Shown in pieces: positions 55,104 to 64,000 of a stretch of DNA of 64,000 bases. The DNA lies in contig NZ_CP082780.1 in the NCBI RefSeq assembly GCF_019915265.1, positions 2,790,001 to 2,854,000 on the forward strand. The letters run 5' to 3'. Position 1 is the first letter of the stretch; each line of letters opens with the position of its first letter. The position numbers and the translations under genes were made by a program. The notes beneath the pieces were generated by a model. It made no database searches, was not told where the DNA came from, and saw nothing but the letters and a program-made list of their open reading frames with translations. This DNA is from Bacillus aquiflavi (GTDB lineage: Bacteria > Bacillota > Bacilli > Bacillales > Cytobacillaceae).

Positions 55104-56174
55104 ATGAAAAAACTTGTTATCCTTGGTGGGGGCTACGGCGGAATGCGAATTCTTCAACGGCTTTTACCAAATCAACTACCAGAAGATGTATCCATTACAC
55201 TTATTGATCGCAATCCGTATCATAGTCTGAAAACAGAGTACTATGCTTTGGCAGCAGGGACAATTTCTGATCAGCATGTTAGAGTCACTTTTCCTGAACA
55301 TCCACGATTACAAATTGCATATGGGGAAATTACAAAAATAAGCTTGGAAGATCAAATGGTTTATTTGAAAGACAAAGAACCAATCCAATATGATGATTTA
55401 GTGATTGGACTAGGTTGTGAAGATAAGTATCACAATGTACCTGGTGCTGATGTATATACGTATAGTATTCAGTCAATTGAAAATTCACGAAGCACTTATC
55501 AAGCGTTAAATAATTTACCCCCAAATTCAGTTGTTGGGATTGTCGGTGCAGGACTTAGCGGTGTTGAACTAGCAAGTGAATTAAGTGAAAGCCGTCCTGA
55601 TTTAAAAGTTAAGTTATTTGACCGCGGAAAACATATACTATCCGCTTTTCCTGATCGGCTAAGTAATTACGTTGAAAATTGGTTTATTACACATGGTATT
55701 GAAATTATCAATAATGCAAATATTACACAGGTTGAAGAAAATATACTATATAATAAAGATGAACCTGTTCCATGTGATGTTATTGTCTGGACCGCTGGTG
55801 TTCAGCCAAGTAAAATTGTCCGAGACTTAGATGTTGAAAAAGATCGCCAAGGACGAGTTATTTTAACTCCGCAACATAATATTCCGAATAATGAACACGT
55901 ATATGTTGTTGGTGACTGTGCTAGTTTGCCACATGCACCAAGTGCACAACTTGCTGAAGGGCAAGCAGAACAAATTGTCCAAGTCCTTTTAAAGCGATGG
56001 AAAGGTGAAGAACCTCCAGAGAGTTTCCCAGCAATTAAATTAAAAGGCGTTCTCGGCTCTCTCGGAAAAAAACATGGGTTTGGCGTAGTTGCGGATCGCC
56101 CTGTAACTGGACGTGTTGCTCGATTATTAAAATCCGGGATACTTTGGATGTATAAATACCATAATGGAAATTAA
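55104..56174 (+). CDS. yutJ: Type-2 NADH dehydrogenase-like flavoprotein YutJ
   Basis: 356 residues: FAD motif LGGGYGGMRILQRL, NAD motif VGIVGAGLSGVELASEL, second FAD motif YVVGDCASLPHAPSAQLAEGQA. C-terminal membrane-facing end is shorter than in YumB. Third flavin oxidoreductase in this stretch (with yumB and yumC). Strong AAAAGGGGA upstream. Probably passes electrons from NAD(P)H to quinone. Confidence 0.9.
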   Translation: MKKLVILGGGYGGMRILQRLLPNQLPEDVSITLIDRNPYHSLKTEYYALAAGTISDQHVRVTFPEHPRLQIAYGEITKISLEDQMVYLKDKEPIQYDDLVIGLGCEDKYHNVPGADVYTYSIQSIENSRSTYQALNNLPPNSVVGIVGAGLSGVELASELSESRPDLKVKLFDRGKHILSAFPDRLSNYVENWFITHGIEIINNANITQVEENILYNKDEPVPCDVIVWTAGVQPSKIVRDLDVEKDRQGRVILTPQHNIPNNEHVYVVGDCASLPHAPSAQLAEGQAEQIVQVLLKRWKGEEPPESFPAIKLKGVLGSLGKKHGFGVVADRPVTGRVARLLKSGILWMYKYHNGN

Positions 56175-56301
56175 TAAACAGATGTTTAATTCCTTCGCAG
56201 GCCATAATTCATCATGCTCAGCATGTCTATTTGTAACTTTTATTCGATTTAATTCAATATAGGTAAAAGAAGCCTTCCACACGGAGTGCTTCTTTTACTG
56301 T

Positions 56302-56628
56302 TTATTCAGCTTTATAGCCGTATTTCTCAAGTTCATGATAAATCGTTTTTAACCGTGGATTCCCTTCACCCACTATTTTATCCTCAACAAGTACGAGCGG
56401 ATAAAACAAATCTTCATCAATATTTTTTTTTGCAAATCTTCTTTTAGACTTATCATTTGGCGGATTAAATATATCAACATATGAAAACGTAAACGGCTGG
56501 TTTGGAAATTTCCGCGATATAGCAGCTTCTAACTATTGATAAGTATCCTTTGATGACGGTAAATTTACACAGCTTGGACAAAGTTGATCTGCACCATAAA
56601 CTGAAACCTCAACTGCTTTTTTGATCAT
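56302..56628 (-). pseudogene. yuzD: YuzD, interrupted by an in-frame TAG
   Basis: A 108-codon frame from ATG 56628 (GGGAGTG upstream) with a thioredoxin-like CPSC motif: YGADQLCPSCVNLPSSKDTY. A TAG at 56535-56533 follows TYQ; the same frame then continues LEAAISRKFPNQPFTF to a normal stop at 56302. Relatives have Trp at this position, so one base (TGG to TAG) truncates the protein after about 31 residues. YuzD is a small redox-like protein of the yut region. Confidence 0.85.
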
Positions 56629-56767
56629 GAAGTTCACTCCCTTGTCTTTCTTATCTATTTTACATGATAAATAACTTATTTACCTACTAAATATTAGTTT
56701 TGTTCTTCTGAATAGATTTTTCTTACCAAGATGACTATAATATATTGTAGGAAAGGAGTCGATTAAT

Positions 56768-57004
56768 ATGTCTGATCAAGATATGATAGCACAAGTTCAA
56801 GAAGTATTAGATAAATTACGTCCATTTCTTTTACGTGATGGAGGAGACTGTGAACTTGTTGATGTCGAAGACGGCATCGTCAAATTACGCTTACTAGGTG
56901 CTTGTGGCAGCTGCCCAAGTTCAACTATTACACTCAAGGCTGGGATTGAACGTGCATTATTAGAAGAAGTGCCAGGTGTCGTTGAAGTTGAACAAGTATT
57001 TTAA
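56768..57004 (+). CDS. yutI: NifU-like Fe-S scaffold/carrier YutI
   Basis: 78 residues, the NifU C-terminal domain: [20 protein letters not shown] and [10 protein letters not shown] with the cluster-binding CxxC. Helps build or transfer Fe-S clusters. AAAGGAG upstream, single gene. Its 3' end lies at a strong terminator. Confidence 0.95.
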   Translation: MSDQDMIAQVQEVLDKLRPFLLRDGGDCELVDVEDGIVKLRLLGACGSCPSSTITLKAGIERALLEEVPGVVEVEQVF

Positions 57005-57014
57005 AGTTAATGTT

Positions 57015-57049
57015 AAAAGCGATTTCGCCATCAAGCGAAATCGCTTTTT
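57015..57049. terminator. Terminator yutI / thrB
   Basis: AAAAGCGATTTCGC and GCGAAATCGCTTTT form a 14-bp stem with a 6-nt loop and T/A-runs. Confidence 0.95.
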
Positions 57050-57051
57050 GT

Positions 57052-57978
57052 TTACGCGTTTTTCACTTTATTAACTGGAACTATTTTTGTTACGCTGCCG
57101 CGTTGATCTATTTTTAAGCTTGCTACAACTGAATGTGGAATTTCCCTTGATAAATATTCTGTTAATTTGTTGCTCTTACCTTTTTCCGTAAAACAAATCA
57201 CAGTTGGGCCAGCACCACTTAAAGCAACTCCAAATGCACCTTTTTTCAGTGCAACTTTTTCCACCGTGTCAAATAAAGGTACAAGATGACGCCGATACGG
57301 CTGATGATAGCGATCACTGCCCATCATCTCCCCAGCTAACTTCCAGTTACCACTTAACATGGCAGCAATAAAAACATTGCCAACCGTTCCCGCTAAAACA
57401 GCGTCTAAAAAAGGAAGTTCCTTCGGCAATACTTCTCTAGATGATTTTGTTAGCAATTGTTCATTAGGAATTACGACAACTGTTTCAAAGTCAAGATGAT
57501 GAAATGAAACGAGATAAACTTTCCCATTTTTTTGGCTACCGACTACTAAACCACCAAAAATAGATGCCCCTACATTATCAGGGTGCCCTTCGATTTGAGA
57601 AGCCACTTCTAATTTTTGCTCATTCGTTAAGTTTAGATGACAAACAGCGTTTGCTAATTCGATCCCAACAACAATGGCAGCTGCACTTGAACCGAGTCCT
57701 CTTGCTAGCGGTATCTCACTATTTAAGCGTATTCGACATGGTGTCATTTGTACTCCAAACCGTGAAGCGGTTTGAAGTGCAATTTGACAGATGAAATGCT
57801 GCTCATCTTCAGGGAATTGTTCCATTTCTTTTGTAAGAGGAATCATTTTCCACTGTTCACTTTTCTCAACTTCCAATGTTAAATACAAACTTAATGCTAA
57901 CCCAATTGAATCAAAGCCGGGACCTAAATTAGCAGTGCTCGCAGGAACTTTTATAACGAGCATGTCACCTTCGTTCAT
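57052..57978 (-). CDS. thrB: Homoserine kinase
   Basis: 308 residues, GHMP kinase. [15 protein letters not shown], the ATP motif [17 protein letters not shown] and [15 protein letters not shown] are the three GHMP signatures. It phosphorylates homoserine, the step before threonine synthase. ATG 57978 overlaps the thrC stop (ATGA). Confidence 0.96.
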   Translation of the reverse strand: MNEGDMLVIKVPASTANLGPGFDSIGLALSLYLTLEVEKSEQWKMIPLTKEMEQFPEDEQHFICQIALQTASRFGVQMTPCRIRLNSEIPLARGLGSSAAAIVVGIELANAVCHLNLTNEQKLEVASQIEGHPDNVGASIFGGLVVGSQKNGKVYLVSFHHLDFETVVVIPNEQLLTKSSREVLPKELPFLDAVLAGTVGNVFIAAMLSGNWKLAGEMMGSDRYHQPYRRHLVPLFDTVEKVALKKGAFGVALSGAGPTVICFTEKGKSNKLTEYLSREIPHSVVASLKIDQRGSVTKIVPVNKVKNA

Positions 57979-59036
57979 AAACGAACAGCTCCCTTAATAT
58001 GATCAATAACTATTTTCTCATCGTTTGGAAGAACTACTGGCTTTACAGGAGCAATATCAATTGCAGTACTTGGATCTTTTAATCCGTTCCCAGTTAAGAT
58101 TGCAACAATTTTGGCTCCTTTCTGAATTTCTCCATTTTGCAGCTGTTTAAAAACTCCAGCTAGGGATGCACAAGAAGCTGGTTCTGCAAAAATCCCTTCA
58201 AACTTCGTTAGCTTTCCGTAAGCCTGCAAAATTTCTTCATCACTTACTTCATCAATTTTCCCGTTTGACTCTTTTGCTGCTTGAACCGCATATTCCCAAC
58301 TTGCCGGATTACCGATCCTGATTGCGGTTGCAACTGTTTCTGGCTCCTCAAACACTTGATTATGAACAATTGCAGCTGCTCCTGCTGCTTCAAAGCCGCG
58401 CATTTCTGGAAGCCCCGTATTTTTTTTGTCATGATATTCTTTAAATCCTTTCCAGTAGGCAGTAATATTACCTGCATTTCCTACAGGAATAGCTAAAATA
58501 TTAGGTGCTTCACCGAGCTGATCACATATTTCAAAAGCTGCTGTTTTTTGACCTTCAATTCGATATGGATTCACTGAGTTCACAAGTGTTACTGGCTCTG
58601 TTTCACTAATTTTTCTGACCATTTTTAATGCGTGATCAAAGTTTCCTTCAATTAAAAAAATCTCCGCACCATACATGACAGCTTGAGCAAGTTTTCCTAC
58701 AGCAATTTTCCCCTCAGGAATGACAATAATACAACGCATTCCAGCCCTAGCAGCATAAGCAGCCGCAGCCGCAGATGTATTTCCTGTGGAAGCACAAATA
58801 ACTGTATCACTTCCAGCTTCTTTTGCTTTAGCTACCGCCATCACCATTCCACGGTCTTTAAAAGAACCAGTTGGGTTTGTTCCTTCCGTTTTGACGTAAA
58901 GCTCAACACCCCATTCTTCGGAAAGTCTATCTAGTTTGATTAACGGTGTATTACCTTCATTTAATGTTAGTTGTGGTGTGCGATCAGTTACGGGTAAATA
59001 TTCTTTATATGCTTTTAACAGCCCTTCCCATCTCAT
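57975..59036 (-). CDS. thrC: Threonine synthase
   Basis: 353 residues, fold-type II PLP enzyme. The PLP lysine is in [15 protein letters not shown], followed by [17 protein letters not shown] and [16 protein letters not shown]. Converts O-phosphohomoserine to threonine. Overlaps hom by 4 bases, so hom-thrC-thrB is one operon. Confidence 0.97.
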   Translation of the reverse strand: MRWEGLLKAYKEYLPVTDRTPQLTLNEGNTPLIKLDRLSEEWGVELYVKTEGTNPTGSFKDRGMVMAVAKAKEAGSDTVICASTGNTSAAAAAYAARAGMRCIIVIPEGKIAVGKLAQAVMYGAEIFLIEGNFDHALKMVRKISETEPVTLVNSVNPYRIEGQKTAAFEICDQLGEAPNILAIPVGNAGNITAYWKGFKEYHDKKNTGLPEMRGFEAAGAAAIVHNQVFEEPETVATAIRIGNPASWEYAVQAAKESNGKIDEVSDEEILQAYGKLTKFEGIFAEPASCASLAGVFKQLQNGEIQKGAKIVAILTGNGLKDPSTAIDIAPVKPVVLPNDEKIVIDHIKGAVRL

Positions 59037-60331
59037 ATGTTTGCGCTCCCTTCAACACGATATGAACTGTTAATTTCTATTACAGTTTTTAATTGTTTCA
59101 GTTTCTCCATTATCATTTCATAATCATGTAATGATGCATTATGGGTCACAAGTACAATCTCTGCCTGACTCTTCTGTTTATTTGGCAATTGTAAAATTTT
59201 CTCAAAGCTGACCCCGTGCTCAGAAAATATAGATGTAATTTCAGCAAAGACACCAATTTTATCGTCTACTTGCATCCGAAGAAAATATTTTGAGAATATT
59301 TCTTGCGGTTCTTTTAACTGCTTCCGAAATTGCGGTGTTATTGCACTTCGGCCATTTACACCGAGTCGCATATTTTTTAAGACGTTTACTAAATCAGATA
59401 CAACCGCTGTTGCTGTCGGCAAGCTTCCTGCGCCTGGACCATAAAACATCGTTTCACCGACCGCCTCACCATATACGTAAACTGCATTATATTCATTATT
59501 AACTGATGAAAGCGGATGAGAATCAGGCAGTAATGTTGGCTGTACACTTACTTCAACATTTTCCTCTTCCAAATCGGCAATTCCAATTAGCTTCATTGTG
59601 TATCCCAGTTGCTTTGCATATTCCAAATCTTCTTCAGTAATGTTTGTAATTCCTTCAACGTGAACATCGTCTAAGCCAATATTCATCGAAAAGCCAATTG
59701 AAGCGAGGATTGCCATTTTCCGCGCAGCATCTAATCCCTCTACATCAGCAGTTGGATCAGACTCAGCAAATCCAAGGTCTTGGGCTTCTTTTAATACTTC
59801 TTCATATGAACTTCCTTTTTGGCTCATTTTCGTCAAAATGTAGTTCGTCGTTCCATTGACAATTCCCATTAATTTTGTAATCCGATCAGATGCTAAACCG
59901 TCAATTAAGCCCCTTAATATCGGAATTCCCCCTGCAACACTTGCTTCATAAAATAAATCGCAATTATTTTCAGACGCTACTTCAAGCAGTTCTGGTCCAT
60001 ATAACGCCATTAAATCTTTATTTGCAGTAACCACATGTTTCTTTCTTTTAAGAGCTTCAATTAAATAACCTTTTGTTTTTTCAATCCCGCCAATTACTTC
60101 AATAATAACGTCAATCTCCGGATCATTTAAAATTTCTTCAACATTTGTTGTTAACTTTGAACCGTTCGTATCAACCGCTCGCTCTTTATTTAAATCCTGA
60201 ACAAGGATTTTTTTTATTTTTACTGGACAGCCTACTTGGTGTATTAACTTATCTTGATGATTTTCGATAATTTTGACAACACCCGATCCAACAGTTCCAA
60301 GACCTAAAAGGCCGATTGAGATCACTTCCAT
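59033..60331 (-). CDS. hom: Homoserine dehydrogenase with ACT domain
   Basis: About 432 residues. N-terminal NAD(P) fold [13 protein letters not shown], catalytic region [14 protein letters not shown] and [17 protein letters not shown], and a C-terminal ACT domain (about 350-430, [23 protein letters not shown]) for feedback by threonine. First gene of the operon. ATG 60331, 7 nt after AAGGGG, is the likely start; the TTG two codons before is the alternative. The upstream region (60340-60480) shows no T-box. Confidence 0.96.
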   Translation of the reverse strand: MEVISIGLLGLGTVGSGVVKIIENHQDKLIHQVGCPVKIKKILVQDLNKERAVDTNGSKLTTNVEEILNDPEIDVIIEVIGGIEKTKGYLIEALKRKKHVVTANKDLMALYGPELLEVASENNCDLFYEASVAGGIPILRGLIDGLASDRITKLMGIVNGTTNYILTKMSQKGSSYEEVLKEAQDLGFAESDPTADVEGLDAARKMAILASIGFSMNIGLDDVHVEGITNITEEDLEYAKQLGYTMKLIGIADLEEENVEVSVQPTLLPDSHPLSSVNNEYNAVYVYGEAVGETMFYGPGAGSLPTATAVVSDLVNVLKNMRLGVNGRSAITPQFRKQLKEPQEIFSKYFLRMQVDDKIGVFAEITSIFSEHGVSFEKILQLPNKQKSQAEIVLVTHNASLHDYEMIMEKLKQLKTVIEINSSYRVEGSANI

Positions 60332-60479
60332 TTTCAAACCCCTTTCTAAATTGTTCCTCTATAATGTACAATTGTCCTCTTATAATAGACATTATAGTTT
60401 GCAATCTGTTTTTTTACAATAGGTATTTTATTAATTTTCCTCTAGAAAACGCTTTACTAATCAAGGAATAATAAAGTAA

Positions 60480-60513
60480 AAAAAACAATCAGCAATTATA
60501 CTGATTGTTTTGA
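60480..60513 (-). terminator. Terminator of yutH
   Basis: AAAACAATCAG and CTGATTGTTTT stem with an 8-nt loop; on the minus strand followed by TTTTTTTTAC. Confidence 0.9.
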
Positions 60514-60536
60514 AAGTTATTTTTTTTTAAAAAAAT

Positions 60537-61544
60537 TTATTTCTTCAACCATTTCAGCTTTGGAATTTTATATTTTCTAGTCGGTGCTTCGACAACATCG
60601 AAAAAGCTGCTGAGAAATTGTTCATATTCTCCCGAGTACCTTAATAATTGTTCTATTTTTTCTTCATGCAGCTTTTTTTGCTGTTCAGATACAGTTATAT
60701 AATAATGTTCGATACACTCAAAATAATGAAGCGGAAACAGTAATCTTGAGTAAAGTAATCTCCATGAAAAAGAAGATAATGGCGATATTGTTTGATAATC
60801 GGCATAAAATAGATTTAAATCTGGTTGATATATTTGTTTATTTTGAAAATAATGTTCCCTTGTCCATTCCGCTAAATCTCGACTGCTATGATCAAATACC
60901 CAATCAAATGGATTTTTAACTGTATATATATCCCCCCACGTTTGTTTAGAAAAACGTTCGTGACATACTGTACCGTTATCATTTATATTTGGATTATCAT
61001 CTAATTCTGTATCAACTAAATATTGAATCGCATTTTCAGTCAACCCCATAAAATATGGGAATGATTCTAAAAACATTCTTTCAAAATCATTTTCTGGAGA
61101 TTGGAATATACGTTCATTCCAAACATTTTCAATTTGTTCTAACCGCTGTTCCCATAGTTGCTTCCATTGACCAACTCGGCTATTATTTCTTATTTGCGAT
61201 GAAATAGATCGTCCTCGATAATGAAATTTGGCCAGTTTCCTTCCCATTTTTTTTTGCACTGGCCGCTCAAGAACTCGATTTACAAGCACACAAAGTTTCT
61301 CATTTTCCCACTCACTTAACAATCTCCCTTCTTTTGAAGGAACAAACATAGATACAAACCGATCACCTTGAAAATGTAGATGCTCCGCCATTAAATGTAG
61401 TTCTCCAATCACCTCTTCAGTTAAATTTCCTCCTTTAACGACTATATACAAGCCTTTACTCGACTTAAATGCATCATATCTTGATAATTTAATCGGTTCA
61501 GACACTTTAACTCCATAATGCTGCTTTAATATTTGAGTAAGCAT
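60537..61544 (-). CDS. yutH: Spore coat-associated protein YutH (kinase-like fold)
   Basis: 335 residues of the CotS/YutH type. A kinase-like N-terminal lobe (GLYIVVKGGNLTEEVIGELHLM) and a catalytic-loop-like region (FDWVFDHSSRDLAEWTREHYF) but no complete kinase DFG/HxD set. Known in B. subtilis as a spore-associated protein. Strong GGAGG upstream. Convergent with nothing; adjacent yutG is divergent. Confidence 0.9.
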   Translation of the reverse strand: MLTQILKQHYGVKVSEPIKLSRYDAFKSSKGLYIVVKGGNLTEEVIGELHLMAEHLHFQGDRFVSMFVPSKEGRLLSEWENEKLCVLVNRVLERPVQKKMGRKLAKFHYRGRSISSQIRNNSRVGQWKQLWEQRLEQIENVWNERIFQSPENDFERMFLESFPYFMGLTENAIQYLVDTELDDNPNINDNGTVCHERFSKQTWGDIYTVKNPFDWVFDHSSRDLAEWTREHYFQNKQIYQPDLNLFYADYQTISPLSSFSWRLLYSRLLFPLHYFECIEHYYITVSEQQKKLHEEKIEQLLRYSGEYEQFLSSFFDVVEAPTRKYKIPKLKWLKK

Positions 61545-61741
61545 TGATCTTCCTCCCTCAGCAACTTCCTTTTTCTATATATATGTTTCATATAAATAAT
61601 ATTTGTTTTTTAAAGACAAAAAGCCGAAATAGGCGAGAATGAATAAATAAATTTCCGTCATTTTCAAGCTTTAACCATTCAAGTGCATATAATATCAATT
61701 AAGGATTAACATAGTAAGAACAAATAGAAAAGGTGAAAGAA

Positions 61742-62245
61742 ATGAGTAATGAGGGACAAACAGCGAAAATTTCAAAGCAATTAGCGTTAAAATGGCTTAA
61801 TAAAAGAGGAGTTCAAATTCAAGATATTGCTGATTTAGTATTTTATTTACAAAAAACATACCATCCTAATTTACAGATTGAAGAATGTATTCATAATGTA
61901 GAACGTGTTCTTGCAAAGCGAGAAGTACAAAATGCCATTTTAACTGGTATTCAGCTAGACGTTTTAGCAGAAAAGAACATGTTAGAGGAACCGTTACAAT
62001 CAATCATAAAAGCTGATGAAGGACTATATGGCATTGACGAAGTTTTATCATTTTCGATTGTAAATATTTATGGTTCAATTGGATTTACAAATTATGGATT
62101 TATTGATAAACAAAAGCCATTGATATTAAAGAGGTTAAACGATAAATCCTCTGGTGAATGCCATACATTTTTAGATGATATCGTTGGGGCAATTGCAGCC
62201 GCTGCCTCAAGCCGATTGGCACACCGTGCGGCACATACAGAATAA
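61742..62245 (+). CDS. yutG: PgpA-family phosphatase YutG
   Basis: About 167 residues. The PgpA domain shows HPNLQIEECIHNVERVL and YGIDEVLSFSIVNIYGSIGFTNYGFIDK, HTFLDDIVGAIAAAASSRLAHRAA. Unlike the membrane PgpA of Gram-negatives it is mostly soluble. Possibly a phosphatidylglycerophosphatase-like or related metal phosphatase. ATG 61742 follows AAAAGGTG. Confidence 0.88.
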   Translation: MSNEGQTAKISKQLALKWLNKRGVQIQDIADLVFYLQKTYHPNLQIEECIHNVERVLAKREVQNAILTGIQLDVLAEKNMLEEPLQSIIKADEGLYGIDEVLSFSIVNIYGSIGFTNYGFIDKQKPLILKRLNDKSSGECHTFLDDIVGAIAAAASSRLAHRAAHTE

Positions 62246-62248
62246 AAT

Positions 62249-62281
62249 GGTTCACCTTGCCAATCAACTGGCAAGGTGAAC
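62249..62281. terminator. Terminator yutG / yutF
   Basis: GTTCACCTTGCCA and TGGCAAGGTGAAC form a 13-bp stem with a 6-nt loop. Confidence 0.85.
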
Positions 62282-62285
62282 ACAT

Positions 62286-63050
62286 TTAAATATTCCATTG
62301 ATCTAACGAATCTAACACATATGTTGGCTGTCTTTTATATTTTTTCAATAATTCCTTTGTCGTAACACCTGTGTGTACAAGCAACGTATCTAATCCACTA
62401 TTGATTCCTGCCAATATATCCGTATCATAATTGTCACCGACCATTAATGTTTCATCTTTTTCCGTTCCGAGGACTTTAAGCGCTTGTTCCATGATGATCG
62501 GCTCTGGTTTTCCGATAAAAATGGGCTCGACTTGAGTAGAAACTGTCACGACTGTAGTAAATGATCCGTTGCCAGGAAGAAGACCTCTCTCGGTAGGGAT
62601 AGCAATATCACCGTTTGTCGAAATAAATGTTGCCCCATTTCGAACGGCTAGACAAGCAACCGCAAGCTTTTCATATGTAATTGATCGATCTATGCCAATG
62701 ACGACATATTCAGCGTCTTCTTTTGCAAACTGAAATCCTTTTTCCACTAATGCCAAATGCAACCCTTCCTCTCCTATTGCATAAACAGACGCATCTTCTT
62801 TTTCATCATAAATATAGTTAGCAGTTGCCTGACTTGTTGTAAAAACAAGCTTTTCATTTGCATAAATACCAAAGCTATTAAGCTTTGCAGCAACTTGAGC
62901 AGGAGTCCGGGAAGAGTTATTAGTAACAAATAAATAAGGAATCTTTTTTTCACGAAGCTGACGAATAAAATGAACAGCTGCTTCAATTCTTTCCGTTCCT
63001 CGATACATCGTTCCATCTAAGTCAATTAAATACCCTTTATACTTTTCCAT
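62286..63050 (-). CDS. yutF: HAD phosphatase YutF (NagD-like)
   Basis: 254 residues. Motif I DLDGTMYRG at about 10, LFVTNNSSRTP motif II, motif III Lys in FIGKPEPII, motif IV LMVGDNYDTDILAG. C2-cap NagD type with a TIGR01457-like length. Dephosphorylates small sugar or nucleotide phosphates. A weak ribosome binding site precedes the ATG. Confidence 0.93.
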   Translation of the reverse strand: MEKYKGYLIDLDGTMYRGTERIEAAVHFIRQLREKKIPYLFVTNNSSRTPAQVAAKLNSFGIYANEKLVFTTSQATANYIYDEKEDASVYAIGEEGLHLALVEKGFQFAKEDAEYVVIGIDRSITYEKLAVACLAVRNGATFISTNGDIAIPTERGLLPGNGSFTTVVTVSTQVEPIFIGKPEPIIMEQALKVLGTEKDETLMVGDNYDTDILAGINSGLDTLLVHTGVTTKELLKKYKRQPTYVLDSLDQWNI

Positions 63051-63077
63051 ATTAACTCACTCCAACATGTATGTGAA

Positions 63078-63117
63078 AAAAAAAAAGAAAAGGAGATCAT
63101 GAAATCTGATCCCTTTT
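63078..63117 (-). terminator. Terminator downstream of yutE and R8
   Basis: AAAAGGAGATCATG... and ...CTGATCCCTTTT form an imperfect stem; on the minus strand followed by a long T-run (TTTCTTTTTTTTTT). Confidence 0.7.
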
Positions 63118-63305
63118 TCAGACTGTTGACTAACGCTCGCATTCTTCGTTACTTGCACTGCGTTGTAAGCTCATGAACAACTTTTCCATTCGCTTCCGCC
63201 TTGCGCTGCGTGCCTCGACTGACAAACTTTGTTAAGCAGTCTTTCGAGCATCTGCCTCTAATATTTGCCTTGGCTACAAGCGTTGCAAAACAATATTGTT
63301 TTACG
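63118..63305 (-). repeat. Intergenic repeat copy R8 (after yutE)
   Basis: The longest copy. In yutE sense it contains a CAATATTG palindrome, TTTGTCAGTCGAGGCACGCA, AAGGCGGAAGCGAATGG, GTTCATGAGCTTACAACGCA, AATGCGAGCGTTAGTCAACA and the final GTCTG, abutting the terminator. It shows the complete element of which the other copies keep parts. Confidence 0.9.
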
Positions 63306-63309
63306 TCCC

Positions 63310-63747
63310 CTAGTTTTTAAATGCAGAAACGGGTCCTAATTCATTTAGCAAATAAGCCTTTACCTTTGGACTAAATTCCTTAAGGGCAGTTAAATTTTTC
63401 AAAAAATCATGATGAACAAGCTCATGATTAATGTCAGTATACTGTTGAACAAGTAACTTTCGGTGAGAAATGATCGCTTTTAAGCTATCGCTCATATATT
63501 CTGTAATCACTTTTTCATCAGTTAAAATATCGATAATATCTTCATAACTTCCTGGATCGCGCATAATAAACCCGTCAATCATTGCGTTACCGACGTCTAA
63601 AATCGCTTCAATCATTGTGTGTGCTAAACGTTCAAGGGATGCTTTCTCAAGCGGGGTATTCCAATCACTTTTTCCCTCAAATAATGAAATTTGTTTATTT
63701 AAAAACTGTAAAGTTTCTTCTATTTTTTCTCTATCAACAAAATACAT
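63310..63747 (-). CDS. yutE: HepT-like DUF86 protein YutE
   Basis: About 145 residues, all-helical. Contains KASLERLAHTMIEAILDVGNAMID and IMRDPGSYEDIIDIL, the DUF86/HepT region, and VHHDFLKNLTALKEF. HepT proteins are toxins of MNT-HepT systems, but there is no MntA-like nucleotidyltransferase next to it and the canonical RX4-6H nuclease motif is not clear. As in B. subtilis it is a stand-alone gene. ATG 63747 follows AAAGGGTG. Confidence 0.85.
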   Translation of the reverse strand: MYFVDREKIEETLQFLNKQISLFEGKSDWNTPLEKASLERLAHTMIEAILDVGNAMIDGFIMRDPGSYEDIIDILTDEKVITEYMSDSLKAIISHRKLLVQQYTDINHELVHHDFLKNLTALKEFSPKVKAYLLNELGPVSAFKN

Positions 63748-64000
63748 TGACTTCACCCTTTCAAGTAAAATAAAACGGAAAAAGCTGTATAGAAATAGAA
63801 TAAGTATCATAATTATTGTACCATATTTAAATGTGTTAAGGGCTCAATCGAAATAGTGTCAATGTAACAATATAAAAGTAAAAGTTTAAGGCAATTATTT
63901 TCAGTATTCTCATTTATTTTGTTAAGATAAAGAAGGCATAGAATGAGGCCAAATCCTTGAATATTCCATTTTCAGATGGAGATGCACGATAAAACTATGT
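63748..64000. other. Right-edge region, no gene recognised
   Basis: AT-rich, no convincing ORF. The yutE promoter should lie here; any gene beyond is cut by the window edge. Confidence 0.4.

Noticed and set aside
60340-60536. T-box leader for hom-thrC-thrB
   Set aside because: I found no T-box sequence (AGGGUGGNACCGCG-like) or specifier stem upstream of hom.
63748-64000. Start of a further yut gene at the right edge
   Set aside because: Too little sequence and no clear ribosome binding site.

Overview
The window reads as a chromosomal segment of a low-GC, spore-forming Bacillaceae. Evidence: AT-rich sequence, strong AGGAGG-type ribosome binding sites, many TTG/GTG starts, and long runs of genes in the neighbourhoods known from the Bacillus subtilis yug-kapB-mrp-yui-yum-yut region. 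I could not run a database search, so product names rest on motifs, length and gene order.

Layout. 1-700: 5' third of a 16S rRNA gene on the minus strand with its boxA and promoter; the rRNA operon continues off the left edge. 0.9-7.6 kb: mixed small genes (EamA exporter, broken MgtC-like gene, lipoprotein with an ATA start, tRNA-Ala, DUF3231 protein, anchored secreted protein, HAD phosphatase) and a triple 175-bp tandem repeat. 7.8-11.4 kb: an IS3-family element inserted into an already frameshifted serine-hydrolase gene that ends a PadR/HAAS/membrane-protein operon. 11.5-15 kb: compatible-solute ABC transporter (binding protein, permease, ATPase). 15.4-30 kb: OsmC protein, SulP transporter, K+ channel with YugN, glutamate dehydrogenase and ornithine aminotransferase (arginine/ornithine catabolism to 2-oxoglutarate), NhaC antiporter, YugI, YugF, PatB, Cu/Zn SOD, broken cyclophilin. 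30.5-39.4 kb: kapB, broken MFS exporter, ABC-ATPase relic, then the seven-gene mrp Na+/H+ antiporter operon (mrpA frameshifted as written). 39.7-45 kb: thioesterase, two coat-like small proteins, a CcsA fragment, a cobalamin riboswitch, metE. 45.2-63.8 kb: pepA, yuiDCB block, Nudix hydrolase, type-2 NADH dehydrogenases and ferredoxin reductase (yumB, yumC, yutJ), Fe-S carriers (yutM, yutI), hom-thrC-thrB operon, yutH-yutG-yutF-yutE.

Two themes stand out. First, an unusual number of genes are broken by one change: indels in homopolymers (mgtC A20, MFS T9, mrpA T10), single-base insertions (serine hydrolase, membrane protein), in-frame nonsense codons (cyclophilin TAA, yuzD TAG) and a start codon changed to ATA. 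Some may be sequencing error; the nonsense and start changes are not typical homopolymer errors. Second, eight intergenic copies of one imperfect repeat (about 80-190 bp) lie downstream of stop codons, always in the same orientation relative to the upstream gene, and most run straight into a terminator hairpin. That suggests a 3'-UTR RNA element family and is the best candidate here for something undescribed. Other regulatory points are a B12 riboswitch whose nearest target is a 54-codon ORF rather than metE, Spo0A-like boxes in the tandem repeat, and a Rex-like operator between yumB and yumC.
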